From Brachycybe producta (lineage: Eukaryota > Arthropoda > Diplopoda > Playtdesmida > Andrognathidae): DNA of 64,000 nt. Position numbers and translations under genes: made by a program. The notes beneath the pieces are model-generated. The model ran no database searches. It saw only the letters and a program-made list of their open reading frames with translations, and was not told the DNA's origin. The stretch covers positions 739,501-803,500 of the forward strand of contig JAUPFP010000019.1 of assembly GCA_036925085.1 (NCBI GenBank). Reading direction: 5' to 3'. Positions 22,131-33,869 of this stretch are shown in pieces (positions within the stretch are counted from its first letter, which is position 1; each line of letters begins with the position of its first letter).

Positions 22131-22281
22131 ACAGGCAGTTGGACGCAGCCAGAAAAATGCCTTTAGCCCCGCCCTTTTATGAGCATCAGACCAATAACAA
22201 ACACATAACAAACAGAATCAAACACGTAACAAACCTAAATAACCAATCAGAACGAACTTTTCCAGCTGCGCCCAACTGCTT
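22131..22281. mobile_element. ACAGGCA-family MITE variant
   Basis: The left end is ACAGGCAGTTGGACGCAGCC and the right end inverts to AGCAGTTGGGCGCAGC. The interior has CCCCGCCCTTTTATGAGC and ATCAGACCAATAAC, as in other copies. No TSD is visible. Confidence 0.6.
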
Positions 22282-22404
22282 CTATTTGGAACTGGTCACA
22301 TTCTCACAAGGACAATTTTGTGACCTTTGAGGGTGAAGAGCACATGTCATTAGCATATAAATGCCATTACTTACATAGTTTATTATAGTCACAGCAAGAA
22401 TATA

Positions 22405-22812
22405 AAGGTGCATTCACACTGCTGGCTATTAGCAGCAACAGCAAGCAAGCAGCTGCTTTGGGTTCACACTTGTCCAGTCACTCCTGGTATTACCAGTGCA
22501 AGTCATCCAATCACCATCTTGCAAAAACACAAACTCTAACAACCAACCAACCCAAGCAGTGGAGTTTCAACTACCCGCTAGTGCCACTAACAGCGATACT
22601 GGCTGGTAGCACACTGGTAATAGCGAGAAGAAAGTCACATGACCAGCTGGTAGCTTCTAAAGTTGGACATGTTCAACTTCACCAGCCACTGTTAAAATCA
22701 CTAGCGTGCTGAAGAAAACAGCTGCTGGTAGGGGTTCACACTATGCCGCTAGCTGCCTACAACCAGCAAGCAGCAACCAGCAGCTGATAAACCAGCCTAG
22801 TGTGAATGCGCC
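22405..22812. mobile_element. MITE with GGTGCATTCACAC termini and AGCAGCTG-rich body
   Basis: The ends read AAGGTGCATTCACACTGCTGG and the inverse CCAGCCTAGTGTGAATGCGCC. The body is rich in CCAGC/GCTGG words and less AT-rich than its surroundings. The target site is unclear. A frame at 22458-22712 is only the readable side of this element. Confidence 0.65.
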
Positions 22813-23110
22813 ATATCTGTCATGATGCTACGACATTCCCATTACATGCTTCAGTAATGCCAAACTTTTACAAGGTTATGAGACACAGATATGACTATTT
22901 CCTTTTATATGACAATCTCAATGACTTTCAGTAATGAGGTCCCAAAGGTGTTATTACAGAAACAAAATAAGACTTGTCATGTGACATTAAATTGACATAT
23001 CTAGCTCACAACCATTGTAAAAGTCACAAATGCAAATTACAAAACATGACAAACATATTGTCACGTGACTGCCATTGACTCCAACCGTGTATTACACATA
23101 ATATAATAAG

Positions 23111-23427
23111 AAGGGCTAGGAATTTGTATGCAAATATAAAGAAAATGTTTCTCAATTTGTGGCCCGAGTGCCAATTATGAAGTAATCATCATCATCATCA
23201 TCATCATCATTAGAGCGACTACAATAATGGTTTTTCTAATCAAAAAGGCTGGTTAGAAGCTAGGTGTCTGGTTACGATCAGTTGTAAACTACAGTTCTAG
23301 CCTCTAACCAGTGTTTTTCATAAAAAAACAATTGTTATTTGATCTAAATGTGATTATTTCACAATTGGCCCTTGGGCCACAAGATTGAGAATTATGTGCT
23401 TGATATTGCATAAATATCCGAGCCCTA
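23111..23427. mobile_element. hAT-like MITE, TAGGGCTCGG termini (copy 4)
   Basis: Ends AAGGGCTAGGAATTTGTATG and ATATCCGAGCCCTA, with 8-mers ATAATAAG / ATAATAAT as a decayed duplication. It includes an (ATC)n microsatellite at about 23187-23212. Confidence 0.7.
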
Positions 23428-23560
23428 ATAATAATGTCATCAAATATTAGCACACAAGCAGTAACATCATAATGTATAACTGTCACAATGTTATGACAAT
23501 TTCTGTAATGAGGCAACCCTCCCTCCCCCCAAAGAGTCCAAAAATATTTTTAAACTTTTA

Positions 23561-23738
23561 GGCCTTGTTTCCACTAGAGTGAAAATTTGAACTTTTTGAA
23601 AATTTCAACTGGTCAAAAATAGAACACACGTGGCCCCCGACCAAGATAGTGAATAGGCGGCGGGACCACGTGTTTTCTGTTTTTCGCCTGTTGAAATTCA
23701 CAAAAAAGTTCAAATTTTCACTCCAGTGGAAACAAGGC
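23561..23738. mobile_element. GGCCTTGTTTCCACT foldback MITE (copy 2)
   Basis: Nearly perfect inverted arms start GGCCTTGTTTCCACTAGAGT and continue TGAAAATTTGAACTTTTTG. The centre has GAATAGGCGGCGGGACCACG. Confidence 0.75.
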
Positions 23739-23872
23739 GAAAATAATTTTTCCACGATTCATATTTTTTAGAATTGCCGAAATAAATATATTTTAATTTT
23801 ATTTAATTTCTACTAAAAAAGGTCACAAGAGAAAAAAAAAGTTTTACAAAATTAGATGTCAGTAAGGTAGGC

Positions 23873-24125
23873 CTACGGAGCTTCTGTAAAGGAACATCCG
23901 AGATTTTTTTTTTTTTTTGTTAAATCTCGACATGTCGACTTTTACTCTCTTTTTCTTCTGCCATGTTAATTATGCCATGTTGTGCGCACCATATACTGTA
24001 ATAATTAAATTATTGCTGCTACAAGAGGGCGCTTGCAATAATTTAATTATTAGAGTATGGTGCGCACAACATGGCATACTTAACATGATTAACATAAGAT
24101 AGATACAAAAGAGGAAGAAAAAAAA
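23873..24125. mobile_element. Foldback element of the GGAGCCCTGT group
   Basis: The left end is CGGAGCTTCTGTAAAGGAAC and an AATCTCGACATGTCGACTTT segment follows. Inverted arms share CATGTTGTGCGCACCATA and TAATAATTAAATTATTG around AGAGGGCGCTTGC. A relative is at 54071-54418. Confidence 0.6.
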
Positions 24126-24262
24126 ATGCCCAGATCACAATTTATCTGTCAACAGAATAAACGAATTTTACTAAAAAAAATTGTTTAAAAAATGGGGGAA
24201 GGATCCACTCTCTCCTACCATTAATATAAATGTTATAAATGCAGAAAAAACAAAACATTTAA

Positions 24263-25161
24263 GAGCCTAGATCTATGTCCATCTTGTTGTTTTGAGCAGA
24301 CGACAACGAGACAAATGAGTGTTCTTATATGGTGTTACTAAAACTGCAAGAAATCGCCTCACAATCGCTCAATTAAAATAAAGTTAAGTGCAAAATGCAA
24401 TAAAAAGTATTGTTCTTCACGTGCTCGATTTATATAATTTTTAAAAAGGTCCTTCTATTTTTAAACAAGGTTCAAAGTCATTCGTTTTTAACCCCATGTT
24501 ATCATCATCCCATTGGCCCCAAAACCGTCCCACAAACATTTGAAAAACTCTCGTTAAAAACGATTTAGAATAACAAAATAATTAGCACATATATTCATGT
24601 ATTGGGTTCACGATGTTTCCTTTTTATAAATTTTGAAAAGGTCCTTCTATTTTTTAATAACGTTTAAAATAGTACGTTTTTTTAACTCCATGTTAAGTCC
24701 CATAGGACTAAAACACCGTCCAACAAAAGTTAAGAGAACTCTCATTAAAAATGATTTAGAACAATCAGAAAAATTAGCACGTACTTATACGTGTTTATTG
24801 CCTTCAGGATTATTCCTTTTTCTAAACTTTAAAAGGGCTTTCTATTTTTAAATAACATTGAAAATGTTACGTTTTTTAACTCCATGTTAATTCCCACAGG
24901 GCCAAAAAACCGTCCCACAAACATTTGAAGAACTCCCATTAAAAACGACTTAGAGCAATCAATTAAAAATTAGCACGTGCATTAATCTATTGGCTTCACG
25001 GTGTTTCCTTTTTATAAGGTTAGCACGAGAAATTGTTTTTCTATTAATTATTACGTGACTTGAAACCTGGAGAAAAAACGTTAAAAGACCGTTTTTCAAT
25101 CAACAACGATGGCAGCGCCTACATTCGGAGAAATTTTGAAATAAACGCTATATCTAGGCTC
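24263..25161. mobile_element. TTAA element with three internal ~190-bp tandem repeats
   Basis: TTAA at 24259-24262 and 25162-25165 flank ends GAGCCTAGATCTATG and TATATCTAGGCTC. Inside, a unit recognised by AAAAGGTCCTTCTATTTTT and later CCGTCCCACAAACATTTGAA occurs three times, starting near 24447, 24638 and 24833 (period about 190 bp), each ending TTAGCACG plus a TTCACGNTGTTTCC-type join. Confidence 0.7.
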
Positions 25162-25323
25162 TTAAAACATAAACTAATAAAATGATTTAACAAATAAATG
25201 ACAATAAGTAATACCCTAATTTACGAGAATAACTCTTTATATAGGTGCCTAACCGTAAGATGAAGCTCGTGACGTCAGAGGGGTTAAGAAATTTTTTTTA
25301 GAAATATGTCAATATACAGTAGC

Positions 25324-26048
25324 CAGTGGCGCAATAACGAAAAGGATGGGGGAAAGTTAATCTCCGGGCGCCAACAAACAGGGGCGCCAAACGCTTAGAA
25401 ATTAAAATTAAAAAAGTTATAAATTTTGAAATTCTACTTTTTTTCCACTATTTTCCTTATATTGCATATAATGTAGTAGTTTTCATGTATTGTTCAAGTT
25501 ATTCACACTAGTAAACCCGTCGTGCAATTTGCAAAATTTACAAAAAAGTTGTACTCTCCAATAAGCAATATCTACTAAAGAGAATATAGTAGTTTTTGAT
25601 TTTAAGCTAATACCTTGTAAACACACCAGTTAAATGAATTCAAATTAAATGTGTTTAGGTGAATTATACAGAATCCAGAGTTAAGGACATGAACCAAATA
25701 AAAATTGACTTTATTATTAATATTTTAAATTGAAATACTAAATCAATATTTTGTCAACTGTTTATATATTATATTTAAGTATTAATTCAATATTTTCAGA
25801 TAATTAACTGAGTAAATTGAATTCGGCATATTGTTTGGTTGTCCTTCACAGGGCTCTGTAGAACACATTTATTATTTAAATGCATTTAAATTATCAGGTG
25901 TGCACTAGGTATAACACTTGAAAACCTAAAAATTCACATTTATTCACACTATACTAACTACTCAAATTTGTTTGAGTAGCCTGTAGGGAGGTAAGGGGCG
26001 TTCGCAGTCATGTAGTCTCCAGGCGCAGAATTCCTAGTTGCGGCACTG
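25324..26048. mobile_element. hAT-like element with perfect 8-bp TSD
   Basis: Ends CAGTGGCGCAATAACG and the inverse TTGCGGCACTG. A perfect duplication ACAGTAGC lies at 25316-25323 and 26049-26056. There is no transposase frame. Another element (25613-25909) is inserted within it. Confidence 0.8.
25613..25909. mobile_element. TA-flanked MITE, CCTTGTACACAC termini (copy 2)
   Basis: Ends CCTTGTAAACACACCAGTTA and GGTGTGCACTAGG with TA on both sides. It is nested in the hAT-like element, so it arrived later. Confidence 0.7.
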
Positions 26049-26399
26049 ACAGTAGCCCATGCCGGTGTTGCTGCCCCCCCTCCAATCGGGTGCTTCCCCA
26101 GGTAGCGGATAGGGGAATACTCGCCAGTTATGGAGGGTAAATGAATAAGTAAAATACTCAAGAACCGAACCCCCCCTCCCCCAAATATAGTGGAAATCAA
26201 AATCAAAAATTATTTCTACATCTTTTGATCTAACCTGACCTGACCCACGGTTTTCACAAAGTTCATCCTGGAGAAAAACTGTTCAGATCATGTCTGTCGT
26301 TTCCGAATATTGACAGAACCCGAGCAGCCAGATCAAAAATATTTGGATATTTGTCACGGCTGACAAACTGGGGTTGTTGTTGCAGTCTTCAAATTTTTG

Positions 26400-26500
26400 T
26401 TTCAATTTTTTTTCTTAAAAGATTTTCTGAAAGTGTCCGTGGGCCACTCAGGAGGTCACTGTGTGCAACAAGTGGCCCGCGGGCCACCACTGGTCTAAAC
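26400..26500. repeat. Partial hAT-type end (GGGCCACCACTGG)
   Basis: GGCCCGCGGGCCACCACTGG at 26472-26491 resembles one end of a hAT-type element. The opposite end is not found nearby. Confidence 0.35.
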
Positions 26501-26692
26501 TTCAGACGGATAGACGCCTCTGCTTCTTTTATTTTTTCTTTAATGAGGTAGCCCATGTTCATTTTTTTTAAAATGAAAACTGACTGATGGAGGCCGGGGT
26601 TTATTTTAAAAGTTTTTTGTGATTTTTCTGTGACTTTTCTGTGACTTGTCTCTAACATTTTCTGTTAGATTAGTTAAAAACCTTTAAATTAC

Positions 26693-26917
26693 AGGTGGGA
26701 CGAAACCTAGATTTTCTCGAATCCGAATCCTAAAAGGTTCTCGAATCCTTCCAATAAGAATCCTATATTATTCATTAAGAAGACACGAATAAATGAAATA
26801 ATATTAAATATTAAAATTATTAATAATAAAAAAACAAGTGTGGCACAAGTGTTACCACAGCAATCTTGAATATTTTTCAAGATTCGCGGGATTCGAGGAT
26901 TCGAATGTCGCATCCCT
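26693..26917. repeat. GGTTCTCGAATCC-type dispersed repeat (copy 2)
   Basis: It begins AGGTGGGACGAAACC and carries GGTTCTCGAATCCTTC, TATATTATTCATTAAGAAG and AAGATTCGCGGGATTCGAGG. It lacks the middle GTCGCCACAAGG-to-GGATGTCAAT section, so it is internally deleted. Confidence 0.6.
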
Positions 26918-27319
26918 TTTGCGGTTTTTGTGTAAAATTTATTTTCCTCGTCAAGATCCAACGAGTGTGTTCCAGAGAAACGACCCCGCCACCTTCAACA
27001 AGAGGCGAAATCAAGATACCCAAAGGGTCCAATTCTAGCTCTTTGCCAGCACGCGCGTTACACTTATATCACTTTTTTGGTTACGAGCCCCTGCGGCCAC
27101 TGTTTTTAATGAGACATAATTATGACACGAGACTTAAGAAATTTTTTTTCAACCCCTCAGACGTCACAAAAGCTTCATCATTTTAGGATGAGGCAGACAA
27201 CTATAGCTAGCAATTCTTATTTTTGTTTCGATACCACTATAAACAGGCAGAGAGATGCACGAGCAGCTGTAAATAAGTACAAAAAAAAGTCAATAAGTCT
27301 TAAAATTTTACTTTTGTTT

Positions 27320-27640
27320 TTGTAGTTGTTATACTGTCAATCCGTGGAATCAAGTCAATCTGCATATTGCCTAGATAATCTGCAAAACCACCAAACTTGC
27401 CAGTGAATCAGGCAAAATTCAATACATTTTAAGGTGTTTAATTTTGCAGATTCACTAGCAGGTTGGTTGTACTGCAGAATCAGTCAATCTGCATATTGCC
27501 TAGACAATTTGCAAAACCACCATAAGTGCTAGTGAATGTGGTAAAATTCAATACATATGAGGGTGTTGAATTTTGCAGATTCACTAGCAGGTTGGTTATA
27601 TTGCAGATTGCCTAGGCATTATGCAGATGGACAGTAACAT
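27320..27640. repeat. Tandem duplicate of a ~130-bp palindromic unit
   Basis: Two direct copies of a unit containing AGTCAATCTGCATATTGCCT, TGCAAAACCACC, AAAATTCAATACAT and TTGCAGATTCACTAGCAGGT start near 27353 and 27482. Within each, TGAATnnGGNAAAATTC and GAATTTTGCAGATTCA form an inverted pair. Confidence 0.6.
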
Positions 27641-27968
27641 AGTCATAATATATCTTTTTCTTCATTCTTTTTCAATATGCTTAGAAACACTTTTTTTCTG
27701 TCTACCAACAAACATTAAAATGGCAGGAATTTGCAACCTTTAAATAGATACCGCCTATATAGATTTATTCATTTTTAATCCGGTTTACGATACAATCATT
27801 ATATGTATATATAGGTTATAATAATTTCTTAAAATTATAATTATAAATCTGTGTTTTTTTTTCAAATTGTTTCATAACATTTATATATATTTATGTACAT
27901 ATTTTTTTTTCATTTATATATATATTTTAGTAATACATCAGGTGGCTCCCAAAAAAGAATCCCCTCTA

Positions 27969-28150
27969 AAGATTTGTTTCCATTGGTGGTGAAAATTTCA
28001 ACTGGTGAAAAATGAGAACAAACCGTGCCCACCTCCCCCCGCCGCCTATTCACTATCATAGGAAAAAAGGGCCACTTGTGTTCTACTTTTTCACCAGTTG
28101 AAATTTTCAAAAAAAAAAAGTTCACATTTTCGCTCCAGTGGAAACAAGCC
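27969..28150. mobile_element. GGCCTTGTTTCCACT-type foldback MITE (copy 3)
   Basis: Diverged ends ATTTGTTTCCATTGG and CCAGTGGAAACAAGCC. The arms share GTGAAAATTTCAACTGGTGA and its inverse. Confidence 0.65.
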
Positions 28151-28411
28151 ATAATCAACAATTTTTATTATCTCACAAAAGTTCAAATTTCAATCATATT
28201 TTTAAAACTAACTCACTACATTTTTAACTTAAAATTTCATGATTGAGTAAAACAGTTGTGTTTTGTTTGATTAGAGAGATTGGTTGCGGTTTGCAAAATT
28301 TACTCAAGGTGTTGGCTGTGAATATAGATATTTATTTTGTTTTCGTCACCTCCACCAGAAGGAGGAGGGGAATGGGGACAAAAATTCAAAGCGTTTTTGA
28401 AACTACATGTA

Positions 28412-29205
28412 GACGGGTTGAACGACTGTATGATGATACTGACTAATCAGTATCATCGTAGAAAGTGCGGCAATTAAAGAATTTTCAGGCCGATACAAAG
28501 TGGACAGAAAATGAAAACAGAAAATCAAGGCCAGAAAATCGCTTAATTTGCGTGCTTTTTTATGGTGAAATCATCTGCATGCTTTACAGATAGCCTTACA
28601 AATAGCCTTATGAATATGTTGGGAAATGGAAAAAAAACATACCGATACAGAGTCCACGGCCTGACATTTTTTTGAATTGCCGTACTTTCTACGATGATAC
28701 GGATTAGTCAGTATTAGAGACCTACATAAAGCCCATGGGCCGGCATTTTTATATTAAAGGCCCATGGGCCTGGTGGGCTTCATGGGCCTAGTGGGCTTCT
28801 TTGGCCTTTGTGGGCATCACGGGTTTGGAAGGCGTTTCATCATTTCATCATTACAAATGTATAGAACTGAACCACATATTATTTCACACATTAATAAAAG
28901 TGTAACATATTCCTCACTGACCAATCAATAAAATAAACATATTAAAGCCGTTAATGGGGCAGTTTCTTTTCTTGGTAAGCATGCGAACTTGTGAACCATT
29001 TAGTGTGGAAATTAGAGACCTGCAAAAAGCCCATGGGATGGTGGACTTTTGGGCTGGGCTTGGATCGGCATATTTATGTTAAAGGCCCATGGGCCTGGTG
29101 GGCTGGGCCCAGCATAAAATCTCATAAACTGGGCAGGGTTGGACTTCAAATTTTTACTCAATGTAGGTCTCTAGTCAGTATCATCGTACAGACGTTTAAT
29201 CCGTC
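28412..29205. mobile_element. Element with ~60-bp TIRs split by a hAT-like insertion
   Basis: The left TIR (28412-28477) contains GTATGATGATACTGACTAAT and CATCGTAGAAAGTGCGGCAA. The inverse is split between 28675-28714 and 29174-29205. Removing the insert at 28715-29173 and one duplication restores a continuous right TIR. Confidence 0.75.
28715..29173. mobile_element. hAT-like MITE, TAGAGACCTACAT termini, perfect TSD
   Basis: Ends TAGAGACCTACATAAAGCCC and ATGTAGGTCTCTA. The perfect 8-bp duplication GTCAGTAT is at 28707-28714 and 29174-29181. The body repeats CCCATGGGCCTGGTGGGCT-type words, and a second internal start AGAGACCTGCAAAAAGCCC at 29012 suggests one copy inside another. Confidence 0.85.
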
Positions 29206-29669
29206 ACTAGAGTAGGGTTTTAAGTTTTTCATGAAATGTCAATAAAAAATATGTAAAAACAGTTCAAACTGTTATAAAAGTGTTTATTTTTTTAAGATAT
29301 TTCCATGAAAAAAAACGTAACAATCTTCTACCCTTCTAGTTTCGAAAACAATTTGAATGTCTTCGTAATGTTGTTTCTTAGAAGAAAAAAAAAAACGTTC
29401 GCTTAACGTTTTTGCATTCAAATTCCCCCCCCCCCCCCCCAAAAAAAAATCTATGGAGATTAGCATTAACCACTGCAGTGGCGCCGTCTGAAGGGGAGGA
29501 GAGACAAAAGGAAAATAAATATCTATTCAGCCACCTTAACGTAGCACATCGTCTTTTACATTGCATTTAGTAGTAGTCGACTACAAGTCGTTGCGTTTTT
29601 TGTTTGCTATTTAATGTATTTTGCTCGTTGTTGTTTTTTTAAAAAAAACTGGTGAAAATAAATTATGAT

Positions 29670-29969
29670 TAGGGCTCGGATTTTTATGCAATATCAAGCA
29701 AATGTTTCTCAACCTGTGGCCCAAGAGTCAAAATTGTGAAATAACAATCCTATTTAAATCAACCAACAATTATTTTTTTTTTCCAATCAAAAACACCGAT
29801 TAGAGGCTAGAGCTTTAATTGACAAGACATCTAGCCTTTAACCAGCCCTTTTTTACTAGAAAAAGCATATTTGCAGTTGACCTTTACGACGATGATTACT
29901 GCACAATTGACACTTGAGTCTCAAATCGAGAAACATTTACTTGATGTTGGCATGAAAATCCAAGCCTTA
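29670..29969. mobile_element. hAT-like MITE, TAGGGCTCGG termini (copy 5)
   Basis: Starts TAGGGCTCGGATTTTTATGC and ends AAAATCCAAGCCTTA. Flanking ATTATGAT / ATCATGAT match at 7 of 8. Confidence 0.75.
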
Positions 29970-29977
29970 ATCATGAT

Positions 29978-32120
29978 TTTTATTTTTAAATTTTTTTTTA
30001 AAATACGGAGATATTCAAATTTTTCTTATTAAAATTAATCATCTTAAGAACAATAAATGTTAAAATATGAACATATAATTCAAACTTGTGAACTTTTTAT
30101 TTTGTAAGATATAAACTCACGAATAAAAAGGCATTTTTTTAAAAAAGCCACTTGGTATATAAGAAAAGGACATTAATTTAACTATATAGTTAATTAAGTT
30201 TTAGATTTCACTGCCATTATTGTTAGTTGCGTGCAAATTTTTGCAAAAATCTCATTTCTAACTGAAGTTCAAACATGAAATTAATAAAAACATTGCAATT
30301 TTATAAGTATTTTTTTATAAAAAAAATGTTACTTAAAATCTGTTGATTTTTGAAGCAGAAATTTCAAATTTTAATCATCAAGTGATTTTGGAAATTTCAA
30401 ATTTTAATCATCAAGTGATTTTGTAAATTTCTGCCATAAAATTACTGTTGTACGACAACATCATGTGGAAAAAGCAATTTGAAAATTACTACAAATAATT
30501 TTGCAGCAAGAACTCCTCTCCTGCAGGAGAACAACTAGAATACAAAAAGTTGTCGTTTAACTAAAAAGTAACAATTAATGTAGATCGAAACTTTTAAGAT
30601 GTATCATAATTGACTCCTAAATCGCTGTGTGTTCTTTAAGTGCTGTGTTCATTATAGCTAACACACATCCGACACAACAAGACAGACATTTCCAAATGTA
30701 GACAACTTAAATCAAATTTCATGGCACAATTTTTGAACTCAAAAATCTACAAATTACTCATAAAGTAAAAAAACGTTAAAAAATCTGAGAGTTACCTAAG
30801 ATTAAAACGTTTAGGTCAATTCAAAAGGGGCTGAATAGATATTTATTATGTTTTTTTTTTCTCCTCCGGATGGCGCGTCACTGCACTCGAATCTACTTCA
30901 TATAAGAATCCTATATTATATTCATTAAGAAAATACAAATAAATGAAATAATATTAAATATTAAATTATTAATAATAAAAAACACAGCGTGACAAGTCAG
31001 GGTCGGCCACAAGGCGACGATATTGGTGATCCGGGTCCGACCACCGAAATTACAACAATCACCGGTGTTTTTTTTTTGTTAGTGTTGAACGCTTCTATTG
31101 GATGTCAATTGGAGTTTAAACTAATTTTACCAAAGTTTTTAACAGTTTTTTAAGGTTAGGATTCGAAAAATTCGAAAGACGAAAAAGAGCGCGAAGATTC
31201 GAGTTTTCGAATCTCGAATATTTTTCAAGATTCGCGGATTTAAATGTCCCCTCGAAAGACGAAAAAAAACGCAAAGATTCGAGTTTTCGAATCTCGAATA
31301 TTTTTCAAGATTTGCGGATTCGAATGTTCCATCTCTAGTTTTTTTTAAACTTAGGATTCGAAACATTTGAAAGACGAAAAAAGCTGCGAAGATTCGAGTC
31401 TTGAATATTTTTCAAGATTCGCGGGATTCCAGGATTCGAAGATTCGAATGGCCCATCCCTAATTTTTTTCGTATTGTTTCTATATAAAAAAAAATAAGTT
31501 CACTTGTAACATAGCTTAAGTCACTGCAGTGGCACCATCCAGAGAGACAAAAACAAAATAAATACCTATTCAGAGATCTTAATATCCACATACCAACAAA
31601 AAAACCGAAATAATTAAAATTTGAACTTCAGTATAAAATGACATTATTTGAACTTAAAAATTACAAATTTTGTACTAAACAATGCTAGGGTGTTGGGACA
31701 CCCTACTAAACATATTTACAATCACAATCATTAAGCTTTATCAAAAAAATTTGCTTTAAAAATTATAATTAAAAAACCAGTTCTAATTCATCTTCTTTTT
31801 AAATGTATGAATGAACTTAAAATTAATGAAATAAAAGCTCAAAATATAAACGATTTGGAAAGCCATTACATAGATACAAGTCGGAGAAAAAAAAAGTGGC
31901 AGTGAAGACGTTGTTTCGCGCGCACCCTCGGGTTAATCGAAGTCAAAAATTAATCAAAGATTAAAACTTCTCCAGTATACTTTTTTTTTTAAAAAACGCC
32001 GATGTTATTGAGAGACAAAAATATAGAATTATTTAGAAAATTATTGTGCAAAGATTGCATCAATATTGAAAAATTCATCACTTTTTCGAGAAAAATGTGC
32101 CTTTCAGCAATAAGTAGTAG
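29978..32120. other. AT-rich DNA with one GGTTCTCGAATCC-type repeat
   Basis: The dispersed repeat runs from about 30889 to 31461. Its terminal GATTCGAGTTTTCGAATCTC unit is tandemly repeated three times (about 31194, 31278 and 31390). Elsewhere a 32-bp GGAAATTTCAAATTTTAATC-type unit is duplicated at 30358-30425. No gene is seen. Confidence 0.5.
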
Positions 32121-32458
32121 GTGTCTCTCGGATTTTTATGCAAATATCAAACGCAAATGTTTCTCAACTTGTGGCCCAACAGCTACAGTAATTATAAAAG
32201 TAGTCATCATCATCTTAAAAGAACTGGAACTATGTGTTTTTTTTTACAATCAAAAACAATGGTTAAAGCCTAAAACTCCTGTTGACATTTGATAGTAACT
32301 AGACATCTAGCCTCTAACCAGCTCTTTTTTTCAAATTAGAAAAACAAAACATAATTATTGCAGTTGCTCTCTAATGATGATGATTTACTGAACAATTGGT
32401 ACTTGAGCCACAGGTTGAGAAACATTTGTTTGATATTTGCATAAAAATTCGAGCCCTA
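32121..32458. mobile_element. hAT-like MITE, TAGGGCTCGG termini (copy 6)
   Basis: The left end is degenerate (CTCTCGGATTTTTATGC); the right end is ATAAAAATTCGAGCCCTA. It has the inner AATGGTTAAAGCC / AGCCTCTAACC arms. Confidence 0.65.
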
Positions 32459-32869
32459 ATAATTCACGTTAATTAATCAACTTAAAATATTTTAAATAAT
32501 TTGGGGGCTTTTCTCGTACCAAAATTGTTCACTAGTAACAGTACCTAGTTAAGTAAAACTGCTTCCTAGTATAATTGCTGCTCACTAGGAGAACATTTCT
32601 ACTAAGAAATATGGTTTCTTAATAAATTCTTAACAAGCAAAACTCTTCACTAGAATAAGAACTCTGGGTAAACAAGTACAACTTCTATATAGTTCGCTTA
32701 CTAGCTAGTAAAGTTAGGGCCTAACTTGAGCTCAACAACATTTTCTAAAATAATTAATTACTTTTGAAACCTTTTTTCTAAATTCAATTGTTATTTGTAT
32801 TTTAGAATTTATTTGAGAAGCTATTTGTTGAGCACTAGTTAGGACAATTTACTAGTTAGATTTCTCCCA

Positions 32870-33420
32870 AGTAAAACTTCTCACTTGTAAGTAAAACAAG
32901 TAAAACTTTACTAGCTAGCAGTTGAACTAAGAGGCTTACTAGTAAAATTTGAAGCAAGTAAAACTACTTACTAATAGAATTTCCAACAAGTAAAACTGCT
33001 CAGTGCTTACCAGTAAACTTTCTCGCAAGTAAAGTTACTTACTAGTAAACCTTTTCGCAAGTAAAGCTACTTACAAGTAAACCTTCTCGCAAGTAAAGCT
33101 ACTTACTAGTAAACTTTCTCGCAAGTAAAGTACTTACCAGTAAACTTTCGTGCAAGTAAAGCTACTTACTAGTAAACCTTCTAGCAAGTAAAGCTACTTA
33201 CAAGTAAACCTTCTCGCAAGTAAAGCTACTTACTAGTAAACTTTCTCGCAAGTAAAACTATTTACTAGCAAATTTTACTTTTTTTTAATTTTTACTTTAG
33301 CAAATTTGTAAGTAAGATAGATTTCTAGTAAGTAAAACTGCTTACTAGTAAAATTTCAAGCAAATAAAAGTTATTTACTTGCAAAAACTTATAATAAGTA
33401 AAACTACTTACTGGGAAATT
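32870..33420. repeat. ~31-bp minisatellite (CTTACTAGTAAACTTTCTCG type)
   Basis: Between 32985 and 33265 about nine units repeat CTTACTAGTAAACTTTCTCG followed by CAAGTAAAGCTA. Looser relatives extend to both sides. Each unit contains a small palindrome, ACTAGT. No open frame spans it. Confidence 0.75.
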
Positions 33421-33436
33421 TTCTAGTTGTTCTAGA

Positions 33437-33712
33437 CCAGTGGTCTTCAAATTTTTTTGGTTACTTTAACGGTCGCCATTTTCCTGTATAGCGCACACTC
33501 TGGTACAGACGAGATTTTAACATAGAAGTCTATGGAAAATTCACTGCATTGTTAATGGATTTTTTTGGTTCAATTTTCTTCATAAATTGCTCCGCACAAT
33601 TATCAATAAAAACTGATTCAATATCATTTAATTGTAGATCTCGTGCGCCCCTACGGAGCATCTTATGCAACTTCCAGAGGTGTGCGCACCCCGCTTTGGA
33701 GACCACTGGTTT
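33437..33712. mobile_element. hAT-like element with CAGTGGTCTTCAAA termini
   Basis: Ends CAGTGGTCTTCAAATTTTTT and the inverse TTTGGAGACCACTG, typical hAT-style ends. No exact 8-bp duplication remains. Confidence 0.6.
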
Positions 33713-33869
33713 AAGACCAGACTAGCATCTGTCATCAAAAAAAACTCTAGCCTTTAACTAGTCATTTTGATTAGAAAAACCATACTTGTCAATCCTCTAG
33801 TGTGTTTTTTTAAACAATATTTTCTTATAAAATAAAGTGACAAATTTTCTGTTTAACAGCTGTTGCGAC

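Larger units (their letters stand above)
25236..27210. mobile_element. ~2-kb inverted-repeat element with CRE-like termini, repeatedly invaded
   Basis: The left arm carries AAGATGAAGCTCGTGACGTC followed by AGAGGGGTTAAGAAATTTTT; the inverted right arm at 27128-27195 reads AAATTTTTTTTCAACCCCTC, then AGACGTCACAAAAGCTTCAT. Nested inside are the hAT-like element at 25324-26048 and a GGTTCTCGAATCC-type repeat at 26693-26917. Same terminal motif as 12007-12255. Confidence 0.55.

Noticed and set aside
22458-22712. 84-codon frame
   Set aside because: It lies entirely inside a MITE with matched inverted ends.
32870-33420. CRISPR-like array
   Set aside because: Units are contiguous and degenerate with no unique spacers, and the DNA is animal nuclear.
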